Counted from the first letter of the stretch, positions 11,319 through 22,650 are shown. The stretch is DNA of 64,000 nucleotides from Adiantum capillus-veneris (GCA_014529385.2 CM043959.1:53639253-53703252), one strand, 5' to 3'. The notes: generated from the sequence alone by a model not told the origin. A program made the numbers and translations.

Positions 11319-11648
11319 CTAATGTACTTTAATTTTTGACACTCCCATAACATATCTATATGAGAGGAATAACTCAATAGCTGGTGTCCATGGACACAAG
11401 TATTTATACCACCCTACCATGCTTTCACCCAATAGACCCGCCACCATAATTTGCAACATCTTCAACAAAGCCTGTATCCACATAAGGCGAGCGTACATCA
11501 ATGCCTTGCCTCTACCCTGCACAACATTCCAAATGCCCTTTGACACAAGAATATGTGTCATCATGTAAGCCCACATTAAGTAGTTATCCCCATCCCGTTT
11601 ATCCTCAACAACAAACATCTTGAAAACATCTGTGTTGTTGTCAGCCAT
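11319..11648 (-). pseudogene. Ty1/copia Gag N-terminal fragment
   Basis: ATG at 11648. The first 45 residues carry the copia Gag N-terminal pattern: DGDNYLMWAYMMTHIL then KGIWNVVQG, matching the LdGxNYxxWkxxm..L...glW..v consensus. After that the frame loses similarity, suggesting a frameshift, and nothing else of the element follows to the left. A primer site and LTR of the same orientation lie at 11950-11963, at the expected distance upstream. Confidence 0.68.
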
Positions 11649-11949
11649 GGCGAGTGATTACACATGATGTGAAAACTTCCTAGAAAGAGGAAAAACAAAG
11701 TAGGAACAACACGTGCTATATAGCACAACCCAAAGAAGACTATTGCATAGAAATTATACACAAAAGGACAAAATTGCATGCACAATATTACATGTGGTGG
11801 AAATGAGCCCAAAGCAAAATTTTGAGCACACCAAGCTCTTTGAGCGCTCCTGAAGAATTCGTCGACATGCTGACGCTCACCAAAGCTCACCCAAATTGAA
11901 GAAAGTGAGTAGGCGATACTGACGACTATGCTCGGGAGGACGCAACCTA

Positions 11950-11960
11950 CTTTGATACCA
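11950..11960 (-). other. Primer-binding site of the minus-strand copia relic
   Basis: On the minus strand this reads TGGTATCAAAG, an initiator-Met-tRNA-type primer site, immediately after an LTR end that reads ..CCAACA. Confidence 0.7.
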
Positions 11961-11962
11961 AA

Positions 11963-12500
11963 TGTTGGAATTAGGGTTGTAGGGAAACCCACACAGCTTG
12001 GAGAAGATGAAGAAGCTCAAGGCACACAACATAGAGTATATTGCTTAGCACAATGGAAAAATAAGTTAGCCCTAGAATGGTGGACGTAGATACAATGCAC
12101 AGGGGGAAAAAACTTCTAGCGAGGGAAAAAATGGCTCGACGTCCTAAGTGTGTTCACACACATCAATACCACATTTGTGGTAACATGTTTTAGGGCCTTA
12201 GGGTGCCAAAAGGGTGAAGCAACCTTCAAAGTGCCAATGCAATTAATATAAGGTGCAGGTAGCAAATAGTACAAGACTTTAAGTCTAAAACAACATATGA
12301 TTCACTGATGGGAAAGTCGAAGCTGGGTTATCTTTGTCTTTTGTGAAGAGGGAGCGTTCGGGAATTACCTTTATCCTAAACATGCACAAATCCTTTTAAG
12401 CCAATTCGTAGGCAAAAATTTTAGAAATCAAACGACAGTTTTATTTTAGCTATATTTACACTATTTTCTTGCAAAATCCAAATGCATTCTTTTCTTTTTC
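11963..12500 (-). repeat. LTR of the minus-strand copia relic (right end approximate)
   Basis: Begins TGTTGG next to the primer site, as copia LTRs do. No second copy was found in the window, so the outer end is a guess. No coding sequence. Confidence 0.45.
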
Positions 12501-12689
12501 ACTCTCCCCTCGATTGCCTGTCTTGAATTTCTAACCGGCTCAAGAGACACTTTTTTTCAAACACTCAGAGGAGGGGGGTAGAAGCTCAAAGGTTTGCAAC
12601 TTCTGCTCAAGAGTGTTTCTCCAACCACTGGAATGCATTCTGGAATGAATCCACCCATTGTAGAACCCTGGCCCTTGTGAAGGTTTAGT

Positions 12690-12907
12690 GTGGGGCTCCC
12701 ACAGCTTGACACGTGGAAACAACAGGGTGGAGGCTTTATTACCGCAAACTTGATGCTCACTGTAGGTACTCTCTCTCTACCCCAATCTCATTTCGCGAAT
12801 CGCGCGCACATCCTCTCTCTATCAGTTTCCCCCCCTTCAAACCTTCCTGCAAAGTGGGGTGTTCTACTTTTTGCCCAGGTAGATCAGTTTTCCTTGCGCT
12901 CTCCCTC

Positions 12908-12938
<31 letters not shown>

Positions 12939-13196
12939 GACACACACACCCTTTCTCTCTCACACGCGCTGCGCAAGACGCACATTTTTCCTTTAGCCGT
13001 GTCTATGCACACAGTCGCACACTCGATCGGCGTCTTCCAAGTTGTACATCTCCTTTGTCTCTTTCTCTCTGTAGTTCTCTACGAGCCCAACACCATATCC
13101 ATGCATTCCGTGAAATGGAAGCGTTGCTCATTCTGAGCGGTAGTTCCTTCTGTTTCCTTGAAGGCTAGAACCCCACTTTCTTCTTTGTTTTGCGCA
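12690..13196 (+). promoter_or_regulatory. 5' region / probable 5' UTR of the GBP-like gene
   Basis: Pyrimidine-rich leader directly before the GBP-like ATG, with a CT run followed by CA/CAGA repeats (about 12897-12965). Pyrimidine-rich CT microsatellites are common in plant 5' UTRs. No clear TATA box was placed, so the transcription start is unknown. ORFs over this repeat are treated as chance. Confidence 0.4.
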
Positions 13197-13439
13197 ATGG
13201 CGCATGTTCTTAGATCAAGGGGAGTCCAAGCTTCCAAGCAGAAGTCAGAAAGCGTCAAGGGAAGCACTTCACTTGGGGCTCCTTTTGCAAAGGCTCTCCG
13301 GCTGGTGTATTGTGATGAGAGCGGCACATTTCGCATGGATGCTGAGGCTGTTGCTGCTCTCCAGATGGTCAAAGGTCCCCTTGGTGTGGTCTCTGTTTGC
13401 GGTAGAGCCCGGCAAGGCAAGAGCTTCATTCTTAATCAG
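13197..13439 (+). CDS. Guanylate-binding-protein-like GTPase, first coding exon
   Basis: ATG at 13197 opens 81 codons ending at a consensus donor (CAG|GTATGC, GT at 13440-13441). The product carries the start of a dynamin-superfamily GBP G domain: AKALRLVYCDESGTFRMD, then LGVVSVCGRARQGKSFILNQ, in which G-R-A-R-Q-G-K-S is the P-loop (GxxxxGKS) that binds GTP phosphates. Plant GBP-like proteins are large (often around 1000 residues) and several act in immune or nuclear processes; the rest of the G domain, helical region and tail are not found here. By eye there is no second exon carrying a continuation such as a GRSSGFQV-like block before the next retroelements. The gene is therefore either truncated or has a very long first intron running beyond the window. 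Upstream TTG at 13158 is in frame but ATG 13197 is preferred. Confidence 0.82.
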
Positions 13440-16400
13440 GTATGCCATTCTGCTATGGTAGCAGCATAGATATTTTGACTCTGAGAAGAAGAAACAGGAC
13501 TTGTCCATGATAAGCTTGTTATGATCAGTAGTAGCTCATGATGGTTTTCTTTCAGTCGGCAGGAATATCAATATGTTGCTTTAAACCTTTGTACTAATAT
13601 GCTTGTAGTCAAACACCGCACCTGGTCAGGTTTCTTAGTAATTATACACGTGGTGGTTTAGTTCAAAGAATGAACGTCAATGTTCTTTTTGACTACCTTC
13701 TTGAGAGGGAGAGGAACATTGCAAAAATTGACCAGCTTGGAACATGTAAGATGGAGTGCTAGAGTTTGTGGAGATTTCAAGTACGAAGAAGACAAGAGTG
13801 GGATTTTTTTTTGGTTCGATGATGTATGTTGTTGCCTAATAGAGTTTGGCACGGAAGGAACACGTTTTTTTAAGGTACTTGTTTAGTGATGATTCTTATG
13901 CATTACCCATTTGTGATTTTCATGCCTTGAGATGGTCCTTTCCAATGTGTTGAGGCTGATAAATAGATTTATTTAAGGTGATAAGTTGGGGGATGCAGTC
14001 CCTCGATTTTAGGAGGTAGTTTGGCAAAGAGTTTTTTCAGCAGTGTTGGTAGGAGATAAGAGTAATTATGTTCACTTGACCTTTTTTATATATAGCACAG
14101 ACAAACAATCATTTTTTCATGCCTTGTTTGCATAGGTGGGAAGTTTGAGTTTGGACAATTTTCTCTTGGTATGAGAGTTTGGAAGTCATTGGCTTCAAAA
14201 ATGATGTGTTAGTAGTGAGATGACTACCTTGTAATTTTGGCCAGCTATTTCATGTAATAATTGCATACCAGAGCTTGTGTGGTAATCAAGCTTGGAAACT
14301 CACAATAAAAGTGCGAATTAGAATGTTAACCACCATATTTCCCATATGCTGCAAAGGCCTAAGGAGTCTTGTGACAAGCCTTTACCTGTAAAGATGGTGC
14401 GGAAGAGAATGCAGTTCAACGTGTGCCAAGTAAAGTCTAATACACTAAGGGAGAAAAAAGAGAATCCTACCTAGGGAGCTAGAGTGAGCCAAAAGAGGCG
14501 TTTCCATAAACCTTTTTTTGTGCCTTCTTGAACTTTACTTACTGATAGCCTCGTATTGGCATTTCTTTATTACAACACTAGGAGGATGCGAGACCTTGAG
14601 TACCTTCATGTGATGATCTAGCAACGAGAACTATCTTGAATCTCTTCAATCACTTGAAGATCATCCAAGGTGGCCACATGGTACCTTCGTCAAAGGCTTA
14701 CCCCTACTCAAAACAATGCTTGTAGGCAACTATTGGAGAAGTCTCTATAATCACATGCGTATCTTGACACCACAAATTAGGCTCGACTCCTATAGGATGC
14801 TTTGCCACATAAGTGTTTTATATTTTGTATCTCATGTGAACGTATCTAGGTTATAGTGTGCATAAGTTAACTTATTAGTCTGATCGACGATTTTATGAAA
14901 ATGGACATAGGAGAGTGTATGTTTGGGGAGACCTGGTAGTTACGACTTGCATTAAACTTGTACGGTCTTTTTAGGTGGATGTGTTGCTGGAGAAGGTTGG
15001 ACGTGGTCTATACCCTTGTACCTATTCTCTTGGGAAGGTGATGAGTTATGTTCTATCCAATCATGTGGCCTCTTGGTGTTAGGAGTAGCTTTTAGCCAAA
15101 GGTGGACCTGGTGGTTAGGACTTGCATTGGACTTGCATGGTCTTTGCAAGTGGAGTAGCTCTTAGCCAGAGGTGGTGATGTGCTGTGGATCTTGGATTGT
15201 CATCTAGTTTGAGTTTTATACATATCCCCTTGTTTACCCCTGGATGGTGGTCTTGGATTCTTGTTCAGAATGGAGAATCATTGTGTTACCTATGCTTAAA
15301 TGGTAAATTGTGCTTTATAGCTAAAGGGGGTTGGTAGCTCTTGCACAAGAAATTCTAGATACAGAAGTAGGTTTTCTAAAGGATGATACTTCTGATATTG
15401 GTGAGAGATCCAAGGAGGTGATATGTCGTAAGTGTGGGAAACAAGTGTCAAAGGTGCAACGGATTATGGTGAATCGGGTGATTATCTCGTCTGCAATTGT
15501 GAGCAAACCTTCTCTTAGGACGGGACAACCAATGGATCTTGGATCTATCGCAAGAGATGTCCTCGGAAACGTCTTCCAATCATGCACCATGCACCGCCCA
15601 CCGAACGAGCACAGGTGCAAGATTTGTTACCCAACTTGCAAGCAAAGCAAGGGGAGCAATGGAGAGAGGGAGTGCTAGTGATAGAGAGAGATCGTTGGGA
15701 GAAAATGCTTGAGTGAAACATTGGAGCAAGAGAAAAACACTAAAGAGAGAATGCTACAGATGCACAAATGCCAGAGAGAGAGACCGGCTGCTTTGCTGAC
15801 TAACATGGCCAAAAAAGACAAGGGGTGTAGGTTGCATATATAGGGAAATCTCAGGTATGCTCTACCTCCACATAGCACCCCATGACGTGGAATAAATAAG
15901 CCTAAATCCTAATAAATGTGGAAAAGTCTCTATAAGTGACATATTGGCCACATTTAGTAGGAAAACTGCAGAGCTCGGGGGAATTTGATTCAAGGAAACC
16001 CTAGCAACAATGGTCCTTCCTCATACCAATTGTTTGCTTGAAAAGAGTCACCGACGGTTAAATATAAATTATCCAAAAGAAAATCTAACCAGGATATGAT
16101 GTCAATGTCATCTACAATCCTCGTAAATCCATAGTTACCTGGAACGGGAATGGGAGGGTCCAGAACGGGACGAGAACAGGGAGGAGAAGGGAGTGCCAGA
16201 ACGGGAACAGGGCCGGAACGGTCGACTAAAGTAAGGCTTGAATTACCTCCATTAAGCTTAGTCCCAAATCAACTCCTAAACAGCCCCAAAACTCCCGTCA
16301 AACTGGGCCAAATATGTCCCCCAAACAACCTCAAATCTGTCCCCTAATGCCTACTTTTGCGCATTTCGCCGTTCTGCCTCACATTTCGCCCCTCTCTTTC

Positions 16401-16510
16401 TTCCTTTGTCTATGTCTACATTCTTATAAGATGTTTAAGTTCAAGGCTTCCTTTTCAACTAGCAATGGCTTACACCTAATCCTTCTCAAACTTGTATGCG
16501 AAAACTTTTG
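13440..16510. other. Intron of the GBP-like gene and/or intergenic DNA
   Basis: It starts with the splice donor GTATGC. No exon is recognised. A diverged direct repeat around 'tggacctggtggttaggacttgcattggacttg' words occurs near 14930-14975 and 15105-15150. G-rich 'gaacggga' words are repeated at 16140-16225. One 115-codon ORF is listed separately. Confidence 0.5.
15331..15678 (+). other. Unassigned 115-codon ORF with CxxC pairs
   Basis: Open frame containing ICRKCGKQ and CKIC, two possible zinc-ligand pairs 60 residues apart. I do not recognise the family. No splice sites or homologous copy in the window support it, and it could be chance or a decayed transposon piece. Its position inside the GBP-like intron or downstream region gives no functional hint. 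Confidence 0.25.
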
Positions 16511-16519
16511 AATTAAGCG

Positions 16520-16605
16520 ATTTGCCAAAGTTTGACTGTTTCAAAGAGAGATGTTAAGTTTACGTTACATTTTTTGCAAGTACTCTTTGAAAATTTTGTC
16601 AATGT
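16520..16605 (+). pseudogene. Gypsy integrase relic (family A)
   Basis: About 85 bases align by eye with 27063-27148 of RT2, the integrase block around GLPKLIVSDRDVKFTS, but carry a frameshift. It is an isolated old fragment. Confidence 0.6.
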
Positions 16606-16639
16606 GGTTATAGGGGCTATTTTTGGAGATTGGGTTGCC

Positions 16640-16790
16640 ATAGCACACGACCACGATCTACGCGGACAACCATAATTGTATAGCCATTGCGAGAAACCCG
16701 GTTTTTCATGCCCGGACTAAGCATATAGAGATATGGTACCATTATGTTCGGGAGAAGACCAAGGATGGCTCTATTCAACTCCCCGTCCAA
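16640..16790 (+). pseudogene. Copia RNase H C-terminal relic
   Basis: Encodes IYADNHNCIAIARNPVFHA, then RTKHIEIWYHYVREK, the characteristic end of copia RNase H (D-N-x-x-C-x-A-I-A...NP.FH.RTKHI). Only this part of the element survives. Confidence 0.82.
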
Positions 16791-16910
16791 GAGCTAAGAG
16801 GCTCAAGTGGTGGCTCTAGTATGTCCTAGGAGCAGATTAGGGAGTGAGGACTGTTTTGTGGCTTTGCTCGACCATACCTAAGATAGACCTACTTTCTCGA
16901 TGAGTCGCCA

Positions 16911-17261
16911 ATGCATTCCACTCCTGTGGGCTCCACTTGTGCTGTTTTTCTTGCTAATTTCTATCTTTTTACTCATGAGTGTAAATTTATGGAGCATCTT
17001 GTCCTTGCTAACACTTGCCCAATATTTTTGCACAAGTTATGCAATGTAAGACGCTTTGTAGATGATCTGTTTGTTCCTAACATTCCTTCTTTTCAAGATT
17101 TTATGTACTTGAATTCGAGTTCTGTAGATGGAGGAATTTATCTCAATGAGTATTGTGAACTTAACTGTACTAAAAATAGTGATTGTTGTGCCTTTTTAGA
17201 TCTTAAGATTTTTCAAACTCCCTTGGGATTGAGAGTAGACTGTCAGATGCAACAAAATTGA
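16911..17261 (+). pseudogene. Penelope-like reverse transcriptase fragment
   Basis: 116 codons with a GSTCAVFLANFYLFTHE block, then the active-site motif RRFVDDLFV (both aspartates kept), GGIYLNEYCELNC and CAFLDLKIF. This order (G.xCA..LAN..L...E, R[YF]VDDL, P.ELeLN, .FLDL.I) fits Penelope-type RT better than gypsy or copia RT, which differ around the active site. No GIY-YIG endonuclease or other domain was found next to it. Flanks are unrelated relics, so it is a fragment. Confidence 0.6.
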
Positions 17262-17280
17262 AATCGTGAAGATCTAGGTT

Positions 17281-17905
17281 TTACACTTCCACAAATCCTT
17301 TACGTCCCTTCCTTGCGGTAGTGATTCCTTTTAGCTTGAATGATGGTTCTTTATACCTTTCCTTGAAGCAAGGGAATGAGAGAGTGCGGTAAAGATATGT
17401 AGAGGGAGAGAGAAAGAGAGACCCGATGCGGTCCCAACCAACCCTCTCAAGGGCCCTCCACACCGTTGTTGATTTGGTATTTGCTTTAGATTGCGTAAAT
17501 CGGATACGAATGTACACACAATGCAATACCTCAAGTGCAGACTGTACGATGACTGTGGCCGCAGTAACTCCTCAAGACGAGGCACCTCGGCTGATTTGAT
17601 GCACCTTTGGATCCTTTTCGATGTGGGACTGCGGATGGCCGCCAAGGGGTAGATAGTTGATTTGTGCTTCCGATGTGAGAGGAATGAAGGGCTGAAAGCT
17701 GGCTCCAAAACACAGATCTGAAGCGTAAACGCAACAGATCTCTCATGTAAAGCAGGGTTGAAAACACAGATCTCGATGATGGACAGCAATGTGAGCACTC
17801 GACGCCAGCGAGGGAATGGCCGAGGGGAGGCTCGATGGGTTGGGACCGAACGACAACGTAGATGCAAACGAGGTCAGATCCAACTGGTTCCGTGAGGGAG
17901 ATGGG
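17281..17905 (-). repeat. Relic LTR (same class as 63526-64000)
   Basis: The 'caagggccctccacacc..ttg' and 'tggtatttgctttagattg' words recur in order near 63680-63725, and the general layout matches family-A LTRs in minus orientation. The segment 17560-17640 is also very similar to 35231-35325, next to RT5. No ends were determined. The ORFs on the minus strand here are not supported as genes. Confidence 0.5.
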
Positions 17906-17908
17906 CTG

Positions 17909-17958
17909 AAAAGGAACGGAAGGCTCTCCGTTCCGTCAAGTAAAAGGAACCCTTGAGC
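17909..17958 (+). repeat. RT2 5' LTR remnant
   Basis: About 50 bases (from aaggaacggaaggctctcc to cccttgagc) match 29305-29355 of the 3' LTR. The last part of the LTR and the primer site present in RT7 (38300-38368) are absent, so a deletion joins LTR to leader here. Confidence 0.75.
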
Positions 17959-18263
17959 GACTCCTAATTGTGTTTTTGAAGAGTGACAGGAAACCCAAGA
18001 AAGAAGGGCTTGTCCTGCCTCCCCTTGTTTCTCTTTTCACTCATTGGGAGCGGACGGTGCACTTAGCGACCGGCCAATCGAGGTGAGGTGGGAAAAAGCA
18101 ACCTTGGTGTGAGCGCAAGGCCGCCAAGGGGTGTGCCCGCGGGAAAGAGAAGAGCTCGAGTAAGAGAAGATCCTTCTCTAACACAGATTGCAAGCAAAAG
18201 AAGAACCTCAAGAACTCAAGAACCCAAGTTCCTCGTGAACTTAAGAACCCAAGACTTTAGTGT

Positions 18264-19610
18264 ATGGTCATTACTCGAAGCGGAATGGATACTTCTCATG
18301 GAGGTGATGAGCATGGAAGTAGCGACGAAGAATTTTCCACACCAGGAGGTTTTTTTGACCCTCCCCCTTCCCCATCTACGCCAAGGATTGCACCAAATCG
18401 TATGGAGGCTTTGGTCAAGACGATGATAGACATGATGTTACAACAAGAAGTGGAACGCGCTGCCTTAGAGCACGAGCGCGAAGAAAGAAAAGCAGAAAGA
18501 AAGGCTATCTTGGATTGCGAGCGCGAAGAAAGAAAAGCAGAAAGAAAGGCCGGTTTGGAGCGTGAGCGCGCTTGGCAGCCGAAAAGCAAAGGGCAGTCTT
18601 GAAGCATGAGCGTGAGCATGAGTAAGCGTGCTTGGTGGTCGAAGAAAGAACGACAACTATTGAGCTAGAGTGTGAGCAAGCACGCGAAGCCCAACGAGTA
18701 GCGGCCGAAGACAGACGAGCGGCCTTGGAGTTAGAGCGTGAGGCTTAGAGAGACCAACGCATGCAAGAGTTGGTGGTCATACAAGTACTCACCTCAAAAC
18801 CCGAGCTGGCCAAAGATGTTGGTGGTTCATCAAGTGGCGCAAGCCGAGATTCGGACTCCAACAACCCCATCATCGAGAAGTTGACATTCAGTAAGTATGA
18901 CGGTAAGATGGATGCTAGTGTTATTGATTCTTGGTTGCATCAATTTAATGCTTATTTTGCAACAACTAAGAAGACAGGGAATAGCAAGGTTTTAACGACA
19001 GCGATGTACCTTGTCGGTGATGCCATTAATTGGTACCACGCATGGCAAGAGGCACAGTTGTCCGTGCACCTAGAGGAAGCCGACGGAGACGTGTCCCTTT
19101 CCTTCAATTGGGCCGACTTCCAAGACGAGCTCAAGGCGCGGTTTATGCCTCTTCAGTACCTAGCGCGGTTGAAAGAAGATTGGCAATCTCAAGCAGAATG
19201 GTATGCCAGTCATGTCTTTTTCTAATCGTGTTTTGCAGCTCGGCACCCAATTACACAAATCTGATGATGAGCGCAAAGAGGCTTTACTTTTTGGGTTGGA
19301 CGAATATATCAAGTTTGATGTAGAAGTCTTCGACCACGCGTATCTCAACAAGGCAGTAGCAATTGCTCTCTCCTAAGAGATGAAGCACAACAAGGGAAAG
19401 CCTAAGGAGAACAAGTCGTCTCAAAGTACTTCTCAAACTTCTCAGAACCCTCAGAATGGTAAGAACAGTAAGAATGGTAAGAACGGTAACTCTTCTAGCC
19501 AATCTTCCTCTAATTCTTCAAAAAAGAACTCTTAATAATGAATCTAAGGGTAAAGCTAAAACACCTGCTAAACCTAAGCTAAACCCTGATGAAAAAGCCG
19601 CAAAAGGAAT
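18264..19610 (+). pseudogene. RT2 gag (broken)
   Basis: ATG 18264 opens a 112-codon N-terminal part, ending in a charged heptad-like ERE/KAERKA repeat (18450-18590) that probably forms a coiled coil. After frameshifts, the capsid-like domain (18761-19225) carries FSKYDGKMDASVIDSWLHQF, then DAINWYHAWQEA and FMPLQYLARLKEDW. The same order is seen in RT3 and RT7. Confidence 0.8.
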
Positions 19611-20150
19611 TATAGGAGGATACATAACGGTAGAAGAACAAGTCATTTATGCTAAGGAAGGTCGTTGTTATCAATGTCACGCCAAGGTTCACATTAAAGC
19701 TGCTTGTCCTAAGACAGTCCCACCTAAAGAACCTAAGGCACCCGCAGCAACCACAAACACTTTAATGAACCAAGTTGAATCTTCTCATGTCTTTGACACA
19801 CACATTGATGAGTCTCTCACGAAGTGCTATGGTCATGTGAAGGGTCAACGTTTTGTCATATTGTTTGATCCAAGTTGTATGCATGATGTGATTAGTGCCT
19901 CCCTTGTAGAGAGAGCCCGCTAGAGGTTAGTCAGACATCTCCTCTCGAGGTGTCTGGCTTCGCTCCCGGTACGGACTCTCTCATCATGCAAGAGTGCCTT
20001 GATGTGTTGTTTACAATTCAACAAGCTGCTTTCCGTAGGAAATTTGTCGTGTCTCCTCTCAGAGGATGTGATATGCTTTTGGGCATTAGATGGTTTCGTG
20101 AGCATAGCCCTCTCATTGATTGGGAGGACAACACTCACATTTAAATGCCA
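19611..20150 (+). pseudogene. RT2 nucleocapsid zinc knuckle and protease
   Basis: The zinc knuckle CYQCHAKVHIKAAC (CX2CX4HX4C, near 19669) is followed by the protease motif FVILFDPSCMHDVIS (near 19855). RT3 and RT7 have DPGSMHD at this place, so here the catalytic loop Gly is replaced (DPSC), which should inactivate it. A stop at 19921 follows; the end of the domain continues in another frame (19950-20144). Confidence 0.78.
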
Positions 20151-20264
20151 AGAGTGACTCTCCCATGATTATTCGTGTTGAGGAGGGTCGGCACTCTTTG
20201 CCTCTCATTTCTCATGTGCAGGTAAAGCCTGAATTATGACGAGGGGCACAAACGGCATTCATCT

Positions 20265-21371
20265 ATGTCTCTCCAGTTACCCAGAGCATTCAGGCTCCAG
20301 ACAGGTATTCAACTTTGTTTACCAAGTTTAAGCATCTCTTTTTGCAGGATGATCTTCCAACCCGTCTCCTATCCGAGCGATCGGAGGACCATCGCATCGA
20401 GCTTACGGAGGGGACACAACGTGTTAGTAAGGCTCCCTACAGGAAGAAAAGTTAGAGCGGCAACTCACGGAGTTGGTGGCTAGAGGATTCATACGTCCTA
20501 GTGTAAGTTCTTTTGTTGCTCCTATTTTGTTTGCCCGCAAGAAGGATGGTTCGTCTCGTTTGTGTGTTGATTAGAGGGCATTGAACAAGATGACCATCAA
20601 GAACAAGTTTCCGATGCCTCGCATTGAGTATATCCTTGATAGGCTCAATGGGACAAAGGTTTTCAGTAAGGTCGATCTCAAAAGTGGATACCATCAGGTA
20701 AGGGTATTTTCAAAGGCGACATTTTCAAGACCGCTTTTCGCACAGAGCGAGGGCAATGGGAGTATGTGGTTATGCCTTTTGGATTGACAGGTGTCGTGGG
20801 TACATTCAACCGTTTCATGGTAGGCCGTTTTGGCGATATGGTTGGTGTATGTGTGTTCATCTTTCTTGATGATATTCTCATTTTTTCTGCATCGTGGGAA
20901 CAACATGAAAAGGATGTAGAAAAAGTACTAACCCGTTTGGATGAGTGTCAGCTGTACATTGTAGCTAAGAAGTTTGAGTTTTTTCTCATTGAAGTTACTT
21001 ATCAGGGATATATCATTTTTGCAGAAGGCGTCAAGTTAGACCCTGCGAAGGTGGAACAGGTACGTAATTGGGATTTGCCCAAAACTGCATATGATGTGCG
21101 TTCTTTTCTTGGTTTATGTCAAGCATATAGTTCGCACATAGAGAATTTTGCACGCATTGCCGCACCTATGATATATGTTTTCAAAGGGGTAAAGACTCGC
21201 CGACAGTGCGTGGATTTGCCCAAGGCAGCCATTGAGGCTTTCGCAGTTCTCAAGGTTGCGGTGACAGAAGCGTCGTGTCTTATCTCTATCTCTTAGGATG
21301 ACCCCTTTGAGGTATGGAGGCATGCGAGCAATGTCGCTATAGGCGTTGTGCTTCAGCAGCATGGTCGTTCC
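20265..21371 (+). pseudogene. RT2 reverse transcriptase and start of RNase H
   Basis: Blocks [20 protein letters not shown] and [13 protein letters not shown] (20578-20710), a frameshift, then [11 protein letters not shown], active site [11 protein letters not shown] (about 20858-20890), [15 protein letters not shown] and [15 protein letters not shown]. RNase H starts at DDPFEVWRHASNVAIGVVL (21298-) and is cut by the RT3 insertion at 21371/21372. A stop near 20573 and another near 21294 break the frame. Confidence 0.85.
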
Positions 21372-22365
21372 TGTAAGGTGCAGCAGAATGAATGGCGTAT
21401 TTTCTCAAGATTAGTTATCTTTATTGCTAAAGGTTCCTTTTAATTCTTAGGGAAGGAGAGAGCCTTCCGTCTTTATGGAGAGTGCTATGATCACGAACAA
21501 AGGGAGTGGATATTGTGCGTGCAAGTGAATGAGACTGAGAGAAGGAGAGAGAAGAGATATGACACCCGAGAGTTTGTAAAACCTTCCTTCGAAGGCCCCA
21601 CTCTCGTCGGCAAGAGTGGTCTACTTTGATTGCACAAAGGTGTACAATGCGTATGCAATGGACTGATGCAACTTGGACTATGGTTGAGCGGGAAGCTCCT
21701 GCTGCGTCTTCTGCCAGAAAGTGCTAACTTGGGTTTGCTTATATATTAACTTACCCAATTTGCCCTACTGACTACCCAACAAAAGTCACTTAATAAATAA
21801 GTGAAAAATGTCAAAAATAGGGAAAATGGGATAAAGTCACTTGAAAAATCCCCAAACCGACTCTGATGGAATCTGATGGAAATGCTTAGGAAAAACGCTA
21901 GCTGATGATGTAGCATTTTTGCAAGGAAAACGCTGGGGCTATCTAGTGCTGAGGGGGGGTACTGCTGAGAAGTTGCTTGTTGAGTGGGAAGCTCCTGCTG
22001 CGTCTTCTGCCAGAAAGTGCTAACTTGGGTTTGCTTATATATTAACTTACCCAATTTGCCATATTGACTACCCAACAAAAGTCACTTAATAAATAAGTGA
22101 AAAATGTCAAAAATAAGAAAAATGGGATAAAGTCACTTGAAAAATTTCCAAATTGACTCTGATGGAATCTGATGGAAATGCTTATGCTTATGCGGTGTGC
22201 AACCGGAGGATATGCATCTATGCTAAGTGACTGGGCATGCACGGTCTACGAATAGACTCACAAAAGTGCCAGGTCATTGCTAATCTAGACTTGACTGGAC
22301 TGACTGAACCCTGTTATACTGTAGCTTGTCCACGGACACATAGGTTTGGGATGTGTCACTTGACA
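21372..22365 (-). repeat. RT3 left LTR (3' LTR in its own sense) with internal duplication
   Basis: 994 bp, beginning TGTAAGGTGCAG and ending TTGACA in plus orientation. A segment of about 205 bp (about 21684-21888) is repeated at about 21980-22184, including the TATA-like word cttatatatt, so this LTR has two potential core promoters. The right LTR lacks this whole middle part. Confidence 0.85.
21738..21746 (-). promoter_or_regulatory. TATA-like box in RT3 LTR, first copy
   Basis: On the minus strand it reads aatatataag. The same word occurs at equivalent positions in the RT7 LTRs (about 37410 and 41989) and again in the duplicated copy near 22034. Confidence 0.5.
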
Positions 22366-22376
22366 TCCCCTCCTTT

Positions 22377-22650
22377 TCAAAGTGAGGTACTGGTACCGAA
22401 CTGTATGGCGTCGAGGGAGATCGTCAACAGCATTTGGAATCCTGGAAGGAACTCTTCGTCGGCCCACTCTGATGTGTGGGTCGTGCGGTACTTGAACTTC
22501 ATAAAGGTCTGCAACGCTTGCTTCTTTGGGCCGCGCAAAAAGCGACACAAAGTTTTTTGAATCTCCTTTCTTGCTTCAACTTCGTCTAGAGTTCTGCTTC
22601 TTTCGTCTTCAAGAATCTCCATGGCTGAAAATTCCTGAAACCATCGCCAA
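22377..22650 (-). pseudogene. RT3 chromodomain-like C-terminal tail
   Basis: Contains KKQALQTFMKFKYRTTHTSE then WADEEFL, which parallels the tail of RT2 integrase (QVRQYFLKFKDRGIHEA, VDEEFF). It is preceded by an acidic EILEDERSRTLDEVEARKEI stretch. It shows that the 3' end of pol was kept although the core domains were lost. It ends just before the polypurine tract (reverse complement of 22366-22381). Confidence 0.6.

Noticed and set aside
12690..13168. Two overlapping 150-codon ORFs before the GBP-like ATG
   Set aside because: They run through CT/CA repeats and give Ser/Leu/His/Thr-rich low-complexity products; more likely a 5' UTR or promoter.
13680..13886. Second exon of the GBP-like gene
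   Set aside because: The 68-codon frame has no G-domain continuation (no GRSSGFQ- or DTEG-like block) and its start falls in simple sequence; treated as chance.
15321..15620. 99-codon minus-strand ORF opposite the CxxC ORF
   Set aside because: No recognisable motif; probably the shadow of the plus-strand frame, which is itself weak.
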